Shown here piece after piece: positions 1 to 7,427 of a stretch of DNA of 11,796 nt. The DNA lies in assembly GCA_002441865.1 (NCBI GenBank), contig DJNY01000088.1:1-11796 (forward strand), written 5' to 3'. The DNA comes from Lachnospiraceae bacterium UBA6452. Its GTDB lineage: Bacteria; Bacillota; Clostridia; Lachnospirales; Lachnospiraceae. Every line of letters begins with the position of its first letter. Within the stretch, counting starts at the first letter, position 1. The translations under genes and the position numbers were made by a program. Under the pieces are notes generated by a model, which worked only from the letters and a program-made list of their open reading frames with translations, was not told the origin of the DNA and did not search any database.

Positions 1-352
1 TGGAAAGACCAAGCTCTTCCTGGATAAACCGTATTTCATGATTGTAAAGCGGATTGCGGACTCTTGCTATGGTATTACAATTACCTGCTTTTTTTGCAAA
101 CAGGCAGCATAAAAGATTCTGCTCATCCGATCCTGTGACAGCGATCAGAAGGTGTGCATCTTCAATGCCCGCTTCCTTCTGAATAGAATAGCTGGCACCG
201 TTTCCGACTACTCCCATCACATCAAAATTATTGGTGATATCCTGAATAACGCCCGGATCACGGTCAATGACCGCCACATCATGTCCTTCTTTGACAAGCT
301 GTTCGGTAATGGTACTTCCAACCTTACCACATCCTACAATTATGATTCGCAT
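1..352 (-). CDS. trkA: Trk potassium uptake regulator TrkA, N-terminal part (cut by window edge)
   Basis: The 117 visible residues begin MRIIIVGCGKVGST and form the first RCK/TrkA-N Rossmann domain. The nucleotide-binding glycines are in GCGKVG (residues 7-12). An acidic residue closes the second beta strand (VIDRDP), and VVGNG and ARVRNP follow, all typical of TrkA. In the family this peripheral cytoplasmic subunit binds NAD(H) and gates the TrkH/KtrB-type potassium channel. The reading frame is open to base 1, so the second half, and perhaps trkH, lie outside the window. The ATG at 350-352 follows GGAGGAAG with a short spacer, and that ribosome site lies inside the end of the MATE gene. The two genes overlap by 13 bases, which suggests translational coupling. 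Confidence 0.93.
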   Translation of the reverse strand, partial: MRIIIVGCGKVGSTITEQLVKEGHDVAVIDRDPGVIQDITNNFDVMGVVGNGASYSIQKEAGIEDAHLLIAVTGSDEQNLLCCLFAKKAGNCNTIARVRNPLYNHEIRFIQEELGLS

Positions 353-1719
353 GTTGCTTCCTCCAGTTTACTGATTTTTCCAAATTCTTTATAGATCAGG
401 ATCATTGAAACCATAGCTGCAATAAAATCTGCGATTGGTCCTGCATACATAATTCCATCCACGCCCAGAAAGAGTGGAAAGATCACAATAAGCGGCAGTA
501 AAAATATGATCTGCCTCGTCAGGGAAAGGAAAATACCCTTTCCCGGTTTGCCGATCGCCGTAAAAAAGTTGGATGAGATCGGCTGTATGGCATTTAAAAA
601 CGTAAAAAACATATAAATCCTGAAATATCGTACTGCAAATGTATAATAGGATTCGTTCTGGGAAGAACCGAATATACTGATCAGCTGGCGCGGAAAGATC
701 TGGAATGCCAAAAAGGCAATGGTCGAAATAACAGTTCCGATCCCGGTTGCAAGCTTATATGCCTGTTTTACCTTCTTATAATTGCCCGCACCGTAATTAT
801 AACTGACAATAGGCTGCATTCCCTGCGACAGACCGATACAGATGGAGAAAAATACCATACCGACTTTTGTGACGATTCCTGCACATGCAAGGGGAATCGA
901 TTCCCCATAATCCGACCTTGCCCCATAATAAGCAAGGGATTTGTTCATAACGATCTGCACGATCATCATGGCAATCTGATTAAAAAAGTTAGCTGTTCCA
1001 AGTTTTGCCACATATCCGATCACAGGCAGCTGCGGCCTGATATGCATACCGGACAAAGGTGCTGTTTTTAAATGGCATAAATACCAGACAATGATCGCAG
1101 CAGCCACAAACTGTCCGATTACGGTTGCAAGCGCCGCACCCTGCATGCCCATATGAAATCCAAACACGAACAAAGCATCCAGAAGCGTATTGATCACTGC
1201 TCCTGTCAGATTACTGATCATTGCCATATTCGGACTGCCGTCCGCGCGGATCAGATGTCCGCCTCCTGCTGAAAGGATCAGAAAGGGAAAACCGATCGCT
1301 GTGATACCCGTATATGTTTTGGCAAACGGCAGTACTTTCTGCGGTGAACCAAATACAATAAGCAGTGGTTCCAAAAACACTTCCGTTATCACAGCCAGCA
1401 CCAAACCGCTGAAAAATAACATCATTGCAGCATTACCGATATAATAAAGTGCCTTTTCCTTTTCTCCTTTTCCCATTGACAGGTTAAAGGCTGCTGCACC
1501 ACCGATACCAAATAATAATGCCAGTGCAATGCAGGAGGTGCTGAGCGGGAAAGCAACATTTGTCGCTGCATTTCCAAGTTCTCCCACGCTTCTGCCAATG
1601 AAAAACTGATCTACAATATTATATAATGCGCTTACCAGCATTGCAAAAATGCTGGGCAGCGCATACTCTTTCAACAAATGTGGAACTGGCAGTTCTCCCA
1701 AAGAATTTTTCTGTTCCAT
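340..1719 (-). CDS. MATE family multidrug/metabolite exporter
   Basis: This 459-residue polytopic membrane protein has the usual length for the MATE (MatE, MOP superfamily) family, with about 12 hydrophobic segments in two similar halves. The N-terminal signature reads LKEYALPSIFAMLVSALYNI followed by VDQFFIGRSVG, typical of Na+- or H+-coupled MATE efflux proteins of the NorM/DinF/MepA type. A second-half signature, IGLSQGMQPIVSYNYGAG, is also present. Substrates cannot be predicted from sequence. The ATG follows a weak AAGAGATG ribosome site 24 bases after the kinase-like gene, so it is probably read from the same transcript. Its last codons overlap the trkA start. Family confidence is high; specific function is unknown. 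Confidence 0.93.
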   Translation of the reverse strand: MEQKNSLGELPVPHLLKEYALPSIFAMLVSALYNIVDQFFIGRSVGELGNAATNVAFPLSTSCIALALLFGIGGAAAFNLSMGKGEKEKALYYIGNAAMMLFFSGLVLAVITEVFLEPLLIVFGSPQKVLPFAKTYTGITAIGFPFLILSAGGGHLIRADGSPNMAMISNLTGAVINTLLDALFVFGFHMGMQGAALATVIGQFVAAAIIVWYLCHLKTAPLSGMHIRPQLPVIGYVAKLGTANFFNQIAMMIVQIVMNKSLAYYGARSDYGESIPLACAGIVTKVGMVFFSICIGLSQGMQPIVSYNYGAGNYKKVKQAYKLATGIGTVISTIAFLAFQIFPRQLISIFGSSQNESYYTFAVRYFRIYMFFTFLNAIQPISSNFFTAIGKPGKGIFLSLTRQIIFLLPLIVIFPLFLGVDGIMYAGPIADFIAAMVSMILIYKEFGKISKLEEATCES

Positions 1720-1743
1720 TTTTACATCTCTTTCTGTTTCTGA

Positions 1744-2325
1744 TTATTTACAAAGCTGATATAAAATATCAATGCAATTATCAATACCAAGCGTAGAAGC
1801 ATTCAGACAGATATCATAATAATCTGCCACACCAAATTCCGTATTGGTGTAATAGGAGCAGAATTTCTTTCTTGCTCTGTCGATTGTATGCATTTCCTCA
1901 CTGATCTTTGCCTCTGACGTATCCGGCATTTTTGCCTTCATATGCTCCATGCGCCAGTAAGGATCCGCATATACAAACACATGCAGACTGTCCTCAAAAT
2001 TTTTCAGGATCGTATTGGCATTCCTGCCGACGATCACGCATTTTCCCTTTTCACCGATCTCGCGGATGATCGCTTCCTGTGCTGCATACAGTTTTTCTCC
2101 CTGCGGTCTGTTGTAAAAATCAAACAGACTCTGGGCGAAACCGAAATTGGACGGAACCTTTTCATCCCATTTCAGCACTCTGTCCATATCCATATTGGAT
2201 TTTCTGGCAGCTTTTAAAATAATTTCCTTATCGTAATATTCAAAACCGAGTTTTTTTGCCACAGCGCTTCCGATAGAACCGCCGCCCGCACCAAATTCAC
2301 GGCTGATCGTTATGATTCGTTTCAT
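1744..2325 (-). CDS. Cytidylate kinase-like family protein (AAA_26 type)
   Basis: This 193-residue protein starts MKRIITISREFGAGGGSIGS, with a glycine-rich P-loop-like segment (residues 8-19) in the form used by the cytidylate kinase-like family (Pfam AAA_26). Other family landmarks are FEYYDKEII (28-36), CVIVGRNANTIL (96-107), VYADPYWRMEHM (118-129) and the DRARKKF helix (149-155). It differs from true Cmk: it lacks the classical GPxGSGKS loop and is shorter than usual Cmk. These proteins are common in clostridia, and their substrate is generally not established. A nucleoside monophosphate or other small phosphoryl acceptor is only inferred. The start is supported by AGGAG seven bases before the ATG. 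It sits 59 bases after the ABC ATPase with no hairpin between, so co-transcription is likely. Confidence 0.88.
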   Translation of the reverse strand: MKRIITISREFGAGGGSIGSAVAKKLGFEYYDKEIILKAARKSNMDMDRVLKWDEKVPSNFGFAQSLFDFYNRPQGEKLYAAQEAIIREIGEKGKCVIVGRNANTILKNFEDSLHVFVYADPYWRMEHMKAKMPDTSEAKISEEMHTIDRARKKFCSYYTNTEFGVADYYDICLNASTLGIDNCIDILYQLCK

Positions 2326-2384
2326 TTTTATTCTCCTGCTTCACGCAAATTCTCAGTGACCCGACTGATCAGAACTTCCAACTC

Positions 2385-3125
2385 CTACAGTACTTTGTTC
2401 AGGAAGTCGATCGTTCTCGGCTCCTTCGGATTCAGAATAACCTCCTGCGGTGTACCCTGTTCTACAATATAACCGTCATCCATGAAAATAACACGGTCTG
2501 CCACTTCTCTTGCAAAACCGATCTCATGTGTAACAACGATCATTGTCATACCTTCAGAGGCAAGTTCCTTCATAACGGCAAGAACTTCTCCTACCATTTC
2601 AGGATCAAGCGCACTTGTCGGCTCATCAAACAGCATGATCTTCGGATTCATGGCAAGTGCACGCGCGATCGCCACACGCTGCTTCTGACCACCGGAAATC
2701 TGGGACGGATAACAGTCTGCCTTGGAATCCATGCCAACGCGCTTTAAAAGCTGCATTCCCTTCGCTTTTGCTTCTTCCTTTGTCATTTTTTTCAGTTCAA
2801 CCGGAGCCATCATAATGTTTTCCAGCACGGTCTTATGATCAAACAAATTGAAATGCTGGAATACCATACCGATATTCTCACGCACCTTATTGATATCAAT
2901 ATGCTTATCTGTCACATCATTGCCATCCACCAGGATCGTACCTGCCGTTGCGACTTCAAGCTGGTTTAAGCAGCGCAGGAATGTTGATTTGCCACTACCG
3001 GATGGACCAAGCAGTACAACTACTTCTCCTTCCGTAATGTCTACGCTGATATCTTTTAATACTTCAAGCTTTCCAAAGTTCTTTTTCAGGTTCTCAACGT
3101 GAACCATTATTTTCTTATCTGCCAC
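2385..3125 (-). CDS. glnQ: Polar amino acid ABC transporter ATP-binding protein (GlnQ-like)
   Basis: This is the ATPase of a polar amino acid importer and is complete at 246 residues. Walker A is GPSGSGKST (40-48), the Q-loop Gln is in FQHFNLF (about 90), the signature is ISGGQKQR (143-150), Walker B is IMLFDEP with Glu168, the D-loop is SALD, and the switch His is in VVTHE (about 200). I place the start at GTG 3125, giving (M)[12 protein letters not shown], because GAGGAGG lies seven bases upstream. The longer open frame to 3173 is only read-through of the permease end. The start overlaps the permease stop by 11 bases, as expected for coupled subunits. The exact amino acid cannot be told from the ATPase, so the symbol marks homology only. 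Confidence 0.94.
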   Translation of the reverse strand: MADKKIMVHVENLKKNFGKLEVLKDISVDITEGEVVVLLGPSGSGKSTFLRCLNQLEVATAGTILVDGNDVTDKHIDINKVRENIGMVFQHFNLFDHKTVLENIMMAPVELKKMTKEEAKAKGMQLLKRVGMDSKADCYPSQISGGQKQRVAIARALAMNPKIMLFDEPTSALDPEMVGEVLAVMKELASEGMTMIVVTHEIGFAREVADRVIFMDDGYIVEQGTPQEVILNPKEPRTIDFLNKVL

Positions 3126-3783
3126 GTTTGATCCTCCTCTCGATCTTCTTTGCAATCTTACTGAGTGTGACAATGATCACCATATACATAATGCCGACGA
3201 TCGCCCATGTCTGCAAACTCTTAAATGTATTACCGCTGATCGTCTTACCCATGTTTGTCAGTTCCGGGAATCCGATAACGGAAAGGATTGAGGTATCCTT
3301 TAATGTAATGATAAACTGGTTGATAATAGAAGGGATCATCGTACGGATCGCCTGCGGGATCACAACAAGACGCATACTCTTTCCATAAGAAAGTCCGAGA
3401 CTTCTGCTCGCCTCCATCTGTCCTTTATCCACACTTTCAATACCTGCCCTGATGATCTCTGCCATGTATGCACCACAGTTCATGGAAAGGGCTATCGTAC
3501 CTGCCTGCAGAGCAGATAATCTGAAATCCTGGATTCCCATCATCTTAATACCGGCCGGTACACCGAAATAGATAAAATATGCAAGTACGATCAATGGAAC
3601 GCCTCGCACCGCATCTACATAAATTGTTCCGATACAGTTACAAACTCTGCTTCTGCCTACATTCATCAGCGCAAAGATCATACCGATGATCATAGCGAAA
3701 AACAGAGATAACAATGTCAGTAACAGTGTTTTGCCGAGCGCACCTAAAAGCATGCTCCAATAGCTTTGAATAATTGCTACCAT
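3115..3783 (-). CDS. glnP: Polar amino acid ABC transporter permease (HisM/GlnP type)
   Basis: This 222-residue inner-membrane permease of the His/Glu/Gln/Arg/opine three-TM-pair family has hydrophobic segments near residues 15-40, 60-80, 90-110 and 185-210. The cytoplasmic EAA loop that docks on the ATPase is clear: [20 protein letters not shown] (124-143). DTSILSVIG (about 163-171) is also typical of this family. The ATG at 3783 follows AAAGGAGTG with a short spacer. It probably forms a homodimer with two copies of the downstream ATPase and is fed by the lipoprotein encoded upstream. A strong hairpin terminator separates it from that lipoprotein gene, so expression probably depends on read-through or an internal promoter. 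The substrate is not resolved by sequence. Confidence 0.94.
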   Translation of the reverse strand: MVAIIQSYWSMLLGALGKTLLLTLLSLFFAMIIGMIFALMNVGRSRVCNCIGTIYVDAVRGVPLIVLAYFIYFGVPAGIKMMGIQDFRLSALQAGTIALSMNCGAYMAEIIRAGIESVDKGQMEASRSLGLSYGKSMRLVVIPQAIRTMIPSIINQFIITLKDTSILSVIGFPELTNMGKTISGNTFKSLQTWAIVGIMYMVIIVTLSKIAKKIERRIKRGR

Positions 3784-3850
3784 GTTTACACTCCTTTTTC
3801 CTTCTGTTTTTATGTCCCGACCTTTTCATATCCAAGACCTACATTTACAT

Positions 3851-3859
3851 AGTATACCA
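3851..3859 (-). promoter_or_regulatory. Candidate extended -10 promoter for the permease/ATPase genes
   Basis: On the minus strand the sequence reads TGGTATACT, which fits an extended -10 (TGn followed by TATACT). It lies about 70 bases before the permease ATG and downstream of the hairpin terminator after the binding-protein gene. There is no convincing -35 at 16-18 bases. If active, it would start permease/ATPase transcription independently of the lipoprotein promoter. It rests on a short motif only. Confidence 0.35.
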
Positions 3860-3929
3860 TCAAATAACAAATTTTCCTATATCCTAATTGCAGAAAATAC
3901 AAACTCTTAACCGGACAGATATTTTGCCT

Positions 3930-3962
3930 AAAAAAAGCGTGAGGGGAACTCCCTCACGCTTT
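3930..3962 (-). terminator. Intrinsic terminator between binding-protein and permease genes
   Basis: A perfect 12-bp stem (3934-3945 paired with 3951-3962; core AGCGTGAGGG) with a 5-base loop is followed on the minus strand by seven Ts (3936-3930, partly shared with the stem foot). It begins 17 bases after the stop of the lipoprotein gene. Its position inside a three-gene transporter operon suggests partial termination that raises the ratio of binding protein to membrane complex. Confidence 0.88.
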
Positions 3963-3979
3963 CAAGGTCTTAAAACTGA

Positions 3980-4837
3980 TTAGTCTAAGTATTTTGCAAT
4001 GATCTCATCATATTTGCCGTTAGCTTTGATATTTGCAAGACCTGCATTGAACATATCAAGAAATTCCTGATTGTCTGCATTCATGATACCTACACCGTAG
4101 TCAGCACCTTCATTTTCCATTCCTTCCGGAACTTCAAGTGCAAGCTCGCCTTCTTTGATAGAAGTCTTGATGATTGGTGTATCTTCTACACATGCAGCAC
4201 TGTTGCCAAGGATAACATCCTGATACATTGTAGGTGAATCTTCAAATACTGTTACTGTGAAACCATATTCATCCTTTAAAGAATTTGCATAATCAGCACC
4301 CTGTGTGCCGTTCTTGACTGCTACGTTCTTACCTTTTAAATCTTCAAAAGACTTTATATCACTGCCCTGTGCAACTACAAATGTCTGTGTTGCTGTGTAG
4401 TATCCGTCTGAGAAGATCCAGCCATTGTCTTTACGTTCCTGTGTAATGGAAGCACCTGCCATAATGGCATCTGCCTGACCTGCCTGGACTGCTGCTACTG
4501 CTGCATCCCAGCCAAGACTCTGTAAGTCATATTTGAATCCCTGATCTTCTGCTACTGCTGCAAGGATATCAACATCGATACCAACGAACTCGTTGTCAGA
4601 GTTTGTGTACTCAAAAGGTTTGAATACAGTATCTGTTGCAACTACCCATGTCTTATCAGAAGCTGCTGTTGTATCTGCTGAATCAGCAGATTCTGTATCT
4701 GCAGCATCTGTTGCCGCTGCATCTGTAGCTTCTTCTGTTGCAGGAGCTTCAGTAGTATCTTCTGCTTTGCTGCCACAACCAACTAACATTCCAGCTGTTA
4801 AAGCTGTACATAACAATAATGCGATTGACTTTTTCAT
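3980..4837 (-). CDS. glnH: Amino acid ABC transporter substrate-binding lipoprotein
   Basis: This 285-residue extracellular solute-binding protein (SBP family 3, PBPb fold) captures a polar amino acid for the permease and ATPase encoded next. Residues 1-20 are a lipoprotein signal peptide with lipobox LVGC, and Cys21 is the expected lipid-anchored residue. Residues about 22-62 form a low-complexity Ala/Thr/Asp/Glu linker. The binding domain starts near KTWVVATDTVFKPFEY and contains FVGIDVDILAAVAE, SLGWDAAVAAVQAGQADAIM and DLKGKNVAVKNGTQG, which are classical family landmarks. The ATG follows AGGAGGAGAC, an excellent ribosome site. It has its own strong promoter and a terminator immediately after the stop. 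The ligand (Gln, His, cystine or another) cannot be assigned; the symbol marks homology. Confidence 0.94.
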   Translation of the reverse strand: MKKSIALLLCTALTAGMLVGCGSKAEDTTEAPATEEATDAAATDAADTESADSADTTAASDKTWVVATDTVFKPFEYTNSDNEFVGIDVDILAAVAEDQGFKYDLQSLGWDAAVAAVQAGQADAIMAGASITQERKDNGWIFSDGYYTATQTFVVAQGSDIKSFEDLKGKNVAVKNGTQGADYANSLKDEYGFTVTVFEDSPTMYQDVILGNSAACVEDTPIIKTSIKEGELALEVPEGMENEGADYGVGIMNADNQEFLDMFNAGLANIKANGKYDEIIAKYLD

Positions 4838-4859
4838 AATAAGTCTCCTCCTTTTCTGC

Positions 4860-4880
4860 TATACAATGTTAAATTGTATA
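4860..4880. promoter_or_regulatory. Operator-like 8-bp inverted repeat in the ABC importer leader
   Basis: The arms TATACAAT and ATTGTATA are perfect inverted repeats around a 5-base spacer (GTTAA). From the promoter geometry the repeat covers roughly +7 to +27 of the transcript and ends about 22 bases before the ATG. The spacing and symmetry fit a dimeric repressor site. As RNA it could form only a weak A/U-rich hairpin. The cognate regulator is not identifiable from the window. Confidence 0.55.
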
Positions 4881-4893
4881 CCTGTATTCTGGT

Positions 4894-4922
4894 ATTATAA
4901 TTGTTCTCTTATCATTTGTCAA
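4894..4922 (-). promoter_or_regulatory. Consensus sigma-A promoter of the amino acid ABC importer
   Basis: On the minus strand a -35 TTGACA (4922-4917) and a -10 TATAAT (4899-4894) are separated by exactly 17 bases, a perfect match to the housekeeping consensus. The predicted start is near 4887, giving a leader of about 50 bases before the lipoprotein ATG. Such a strong promoter usually needs repression, consistent with the inverted repeat just downstream. A weaker 5-bp repeat (ATACC/GGTAT, 4878-4895) also touches the -10. Confidence 0.9.
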
Positions 4923-4993
4923 GTTTGCACATATTTTTCTTCCTTTTTTGTGGATTATTCCCCTGTGGCAGATTTTCCCTCGTCGCCATAACA

Positions 4994-5024
4994 AAAAACC
5001 GGCAGCACACTGCTGTCGGTTTTT
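4994..5024 (-). terminator. Intrinsic terminator ending the corC-yebC-glycosyltransferase block
   Basis: A GC-rich stem (4999-5007 with 5011-5019; minus strand CCGACAGCA / TGCTGCCGG) has one A/C mismatch and a 3-base loop, flanked by A and T runs. It is followed by six Ts on the minus strand. It starts three bases after the stop of the small protein gene. The flanking T runs on both strands could let it work in either direction, but every visible neighbour is on the minus strand. Confidence 0.82.
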
Positions 5025-5026
5025 CA

Positions 5027-5218
5027 TCAAGGCAGATCATAATAATTTCTGCTTGGTTTATCAATATCAAAAAACATTTTATCCGGAGGTACCTCATAAT
5101 CATAGTTCATTTCTTTTTTGACATGTGGTTTCGGACCCGGTAACGGATTTTTAATAAATCTGACCGGACGTTTTGCAAGAGAATCTTCTCCGTTTTCCGT
5201 CTGTTTATTTTCTTCCAC
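5027..5218 (-). CDS. Small Pro/Lys-rich protein of unknown function
   Basis: This is a 63-residue protein, starting at GTG 5218 with a GGGGGA ribosome site about seven bases upstream. It sits 16 bases after the glycosyltransferase stop and is followed at once by a terminator, so its position fits a real last gene of the operon. The sequence is hydrophilic with no signal peptide or membrane segment. It has an acidic/polar start (EENKQTENGED), a basic proline-rich middle (RFIKNPLPGPKPHVKKEM) containing most of its nine prolines, and an acidic/aromatic tail (DYDYEVPPDKMFFDIDKP). The pattern looks familiar from short clostridial hypothetical proteins, but I cannot name a family. It is probably cytosolic and largely unstructured. 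An overlapping frame of the same strand (4912-5103) is less credible. Confidence 0.68.
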   Translation of the reverse strand: MEENKQTENGEDSLAKRPVRFIKNPLPGPKPHVKKEMNYDYEVPPDKMFFDIDKPSRNYYDLP

Positions 5219-5234
5219 AGTACAATCCCCCTGT

Positions 5235-6197
5235 CTATTTTTCAGATCCGGTATCGTGGCTTAAATAAGTTTCAACATTGTAGCGTGGTCTGTGTTTGAC
5301 TTCAATATAGATCTTGCCGATATACTGCCCGATCATACCGATCGCCACAAGCTGCATGCCACCTAAGAACCAGATGGATAAGATCAGGGAAGTCCAGCCC
5401 GGTACCGTACGTCCGTTACAATAAGAAACGAGTGCATACACTGCCGCGATCACACATAAAAAGATCAGGAAGCCACCGAGCGCCGTGATAAAATCGATCG
5501 GCTTTACACTGAAGGAGGTAATCCCGTTCCATGCAAGTGCCAGCATCTTTTTCAGCGGATATTTTGATTCGCCCGCCACACGTTCTTTTCTCTCGTAATA
5601 AACACAGTCTGTTTCATAACCGATCAGCGGCATCACACCGCGCAGATACAGGTTGATCTCCTGATACTTGGAAAATTCCCGCAGCGCACGTTTGCTCATC
5701 AGACGGTAGTCCGCATGATTGTAAACAGTTTTTACACCGAATGCTGCCATAACTTTGTAAAACATCTGTGCGGATGTTCTCTTAAAGAAGGAATCTTTCT
5801 TCCTGTCATTTCTGACGCCGTATACAATATCCTTGCCTTCATGGAACTTATCTATCATTTCCTCCATCACAGCCGTATCATCCTGCAGATCCGCATCGAT
5901 AGAGATCATGATATCCGCATGTTCCATGGCATTCAGCATACCGGCTGTCAGTGCATTCTGATGTCCCACATTACCGGCAAGCTTCAGACCAAACACCATT
6001 TTTTCTTCTTCGTGAAATTTTTTGATCAGTTCCCATGTACTGTCCTTACTGCCGTCATCCACATATAAAATGTAACTGTCCGGCGCGATCTTCTGCTTGG
6101 TGATCAGATCAGAAAGTACATCTGTCAGTTCTTTTGTTGTCAGAGGAAGCATTTCCTCTTCATTATAACAAGGTACAACTATCGCCAGTCTGTCCAT
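5235..6197 (-). CDS. Family 2 glycosyltransferase, GtrB/DPM1-like, membrane-anchored
   Basis: This 320-residue protein has the GT-A fold start LAIVVPCYNEEEMLP, nucleotide-sugar motif VDDGS (46-50), metal/lipid-linked donor site motif SIDADLQDD (99-107), HADYRLM (161-167) and RKERVAGESKYPL (203-215). Two C-terminal membrane helices follow (about 226-258 and 268-292). This layout is that of GtrB/CsbB/YkcC-type enzymes, which transfer a sugar to undecaprenyl phosphate on the cytoplasmic face for later cell-envelope glycosylation. Sugar and final acceptor are unknown. No GtrA-like flippase or GT-C partner is in the window, so it would have to come from elsewhere. AGGAGAGAG lies just before the ATG. 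It probably belongs to the corC-yebC transcript. Confidence 0.9.
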   Translation of the reverse strand: MDRLAIVVPCYNEEEMLPLTTKELTDVLSDLITKQKIAPDSYILYVDDGSKDSTWELIKKFHEEEKMVFGLKLAGNVGHQNALTAGMLNAMEHADIMISIDADLQDDTAVMEEMIDKFHEGKDIVYGVRNDRKKDSFFKRTSAQMFYKVMAAFGVKTVYNHADYRLMSKRALREFSKYQEINLYLRGVMPLIGYETDCVYYERKERVAGESKYPLKKMLALAWNGITSFSVKPIDFITALGGFLIFLCVIAAVYALVSYCNGRTVPGWTSLILSIWFLGGMQLVAIGMIGQYIGKIYIEVKHRPRYNVETYLSHDTGSEK

Positions 6198-6245
6198 AGT
6201 CTCTCTCCTGTTCTTACAGCATTTTGTGCCTATTCTCCATGCTGC

Positions 6246-6692
6246 CTAAAATAATCCAAGTATTTTTTTGTGGAATCCACTGTTGATCGTTTCGAAAGTA
6301 GCAGCTTTGATCTTACTGCTCTTAAAGGTTTTCGCCCAAGTCTTCTCGATTGCTTTGGTCAGAGGCTTGTAATAGCTGTTCCTGCATTCCAGAATTGCCG
6401 GGAACACATAGGAGACCATGAACAGATTACATTCTCTCTGCCATGCCTCTTCTTCTCTTTCATTGCGGAATCCCATCTGTTTTTTCTGCTCTGCCGCATA
6501 GCTGCAGATCTGTCCTGCGATTTCCCTGCAGAAATCGTCTATGTTCCCTTCTTCTGCGGGGCAGGCATTGTCACAGGCATCAAAAAATGCGCCGGTCTGT
6601 AACTGATACTCTTCAAAAGCAGCCGGATATCCGGATGCATGGAAGCGATCCAGATACGCCTGTTTTTCTGTAAACAGATCCTCTGTCTTCAT
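6246..6692 (-). CDS. Hypothetical protein, Cys-containing, soluble
   Basis: I do not recognise this 148-residue protein. It has no signal peptide or membrane helix, looks mostly helical, is rich in Glu/Lys/Phe/Tyr, and has six cysteines (FFDACDNAC, DDFC, GQIC, REC, LEC) that form no standard zinc motif. The start is uncertain. ATG 6692 gives MKTEDLF one base after the yebC stop. ATG 6701 gives MNKMKTED and overlaps the yebC end by eight bases. A further upstream frame to 6734 lies wholly inside yebC. No start has a strong ribosome site, so translation is probably coupled to yebC termination. It is followed 48 bases later by the glycosyltransferase. Coding is supported by the frame filling the gap between two real genes. 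Confidence 0.72.
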   Translation of the reverse strand: MKTEDLFTEKQAYLDRFHASGYPAAFEEYQLQTGAFFDACDNACPAEEGNIDDFCREIAGQICSYAAEQKKQMGFRNEREEEAWQRECNLFMVSYVFPAILECRNSYYKPLTKAIEKTWAKTFKSSKIKAATFETINSGFHKKILGLF

Positions 6693-6693
6693 C

Positions 6694-7425
6694 TTATTCA
6701 TCCCAGTTGTGATAAACTGCCTGTACATCATCATCTTCCTCTAACAGATCCAGTGTACGGTTCAGCTGTCTGATGTCATTTTCATCTGTCAGTGTTACAT
6801 AGTTCTGTGGGATCATGGTAACTTCCGCAGATGCCATTTCAATGCCTGCTTCCCTGATTGCATCATAAACAGGCTGGAAATCATCCGGCTGTGTGAGTAT
6901 CTCATAGCTGTCATCCTCTTCCGTGAAATCTTCCGCACCTGCATCCAGTGCAAGCATCATCAGATCATCTGCATCCATTTCGCATTCTTCTTTATCAATG
7001 ATGATCTGACCTTTTTTATCAAACATAAATGAAACACAGCCCTGTGTTCCGATGCTGCCGCTTCCCTTAGTAAACGCACTTCTGACATTTGCTGCGGTAC
7101 GGTTTTTGTTATCGGTCAGTGCATCCACGATGATCGCGATTCCGCTTGGACCGTAGCCCTCATATGTAACATGTTCGTATACGACATTTCCGTTATCACC
7201 GGCTGCTTTTTTGATACCTCTTTCGATCGTATCGTTTGGCATATTGTTTGCCTTTGCCTTTGCGATGACCGTTGCAAGCTTAAAGTTGTTTGCAGGATCC
7301 GGGCCGCCGCCTTCTTTTACGGCAACTGCGATCTCACGGCCGATGATCGTAAAGATCTTACCCTTGGCTGCATCGTTTTTCTCTTTCTTATGCTTGATGT
7401 TTGCAAATTTTGAATGTCCTGACAT
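6694..7425 (-). CDS. yebC: YebC/PmpR (TACO1) family protein
   Basis: This 243-residue, full-length member of the YebC family starts [20 protein letters not shown], the near-invariant N terminus. It continues with [74 protein letters not shown] and GCVSFMF. The three-domain family was long annotated as transcriptional regulators. Work on TACO1 and bacterial homologues supports a role at the ribosome in translation, including proline-rich stretches; which role applies here is not shown by sequence. The ATG is two bases after the corC stop and follows AGGAGAAC, so the pair is one operon. The usual neighbour in many bacteria, the ruvABC genes, is absent here. Confidence 0.95.
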   Translation of the reverse strand: MSGHSKFANIKHKKEKNDAAKGKIFTIIGREIAVAVKEGGGPDPANNFKLATVIAKAKANNMPNDTIERGIKKAAGDNGNVVYEHVTYEGYGPSGIAIIVDALTDNKNRTAANVRSAFTKGSGSIGTQGCVSFMFDKKGQIIIDKEECEMDADDLMMLALDAGAEDFTEEDDSYEILTQPDDFQPVYDAIREAGIEMASAEVTMIPQNYVTLTDENDIRQLNRTLDLLEEDDDVQAVYHNWDE

Positions 7426-7427
7426 AC

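Noticed and set aside
2326..2384. Terminator between the ABC ATPase and the kinase-like gene
   Set aside because: Only a bulged CAGT/ACTG pairing is visible, with no T-run on the minus strand.
3126..3173. Longer N terminus for the ABC ATPase
   Set aside because: The added residues ([13 protein letters not shown]) are out-of-frame reading of the permease end, and the GTG at 3125 has an ideal ribosome site.
3784..3929. Riboswitch or T-box leader ahead of the permease
   Set aside because: The region is short and A/T-rich. I found no T-box motif, no conserved aptamer-like core and no anti-terminator partner for the hairpin.
4593..4991. 132-codon open frame on the plus strand
   Set aside because: It is antisense to the low-complexity linker and signal peptide of the binding lipoprotein. 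The repetitive Ser/Ala/Val composition mirrors the biased codons on the other strand.
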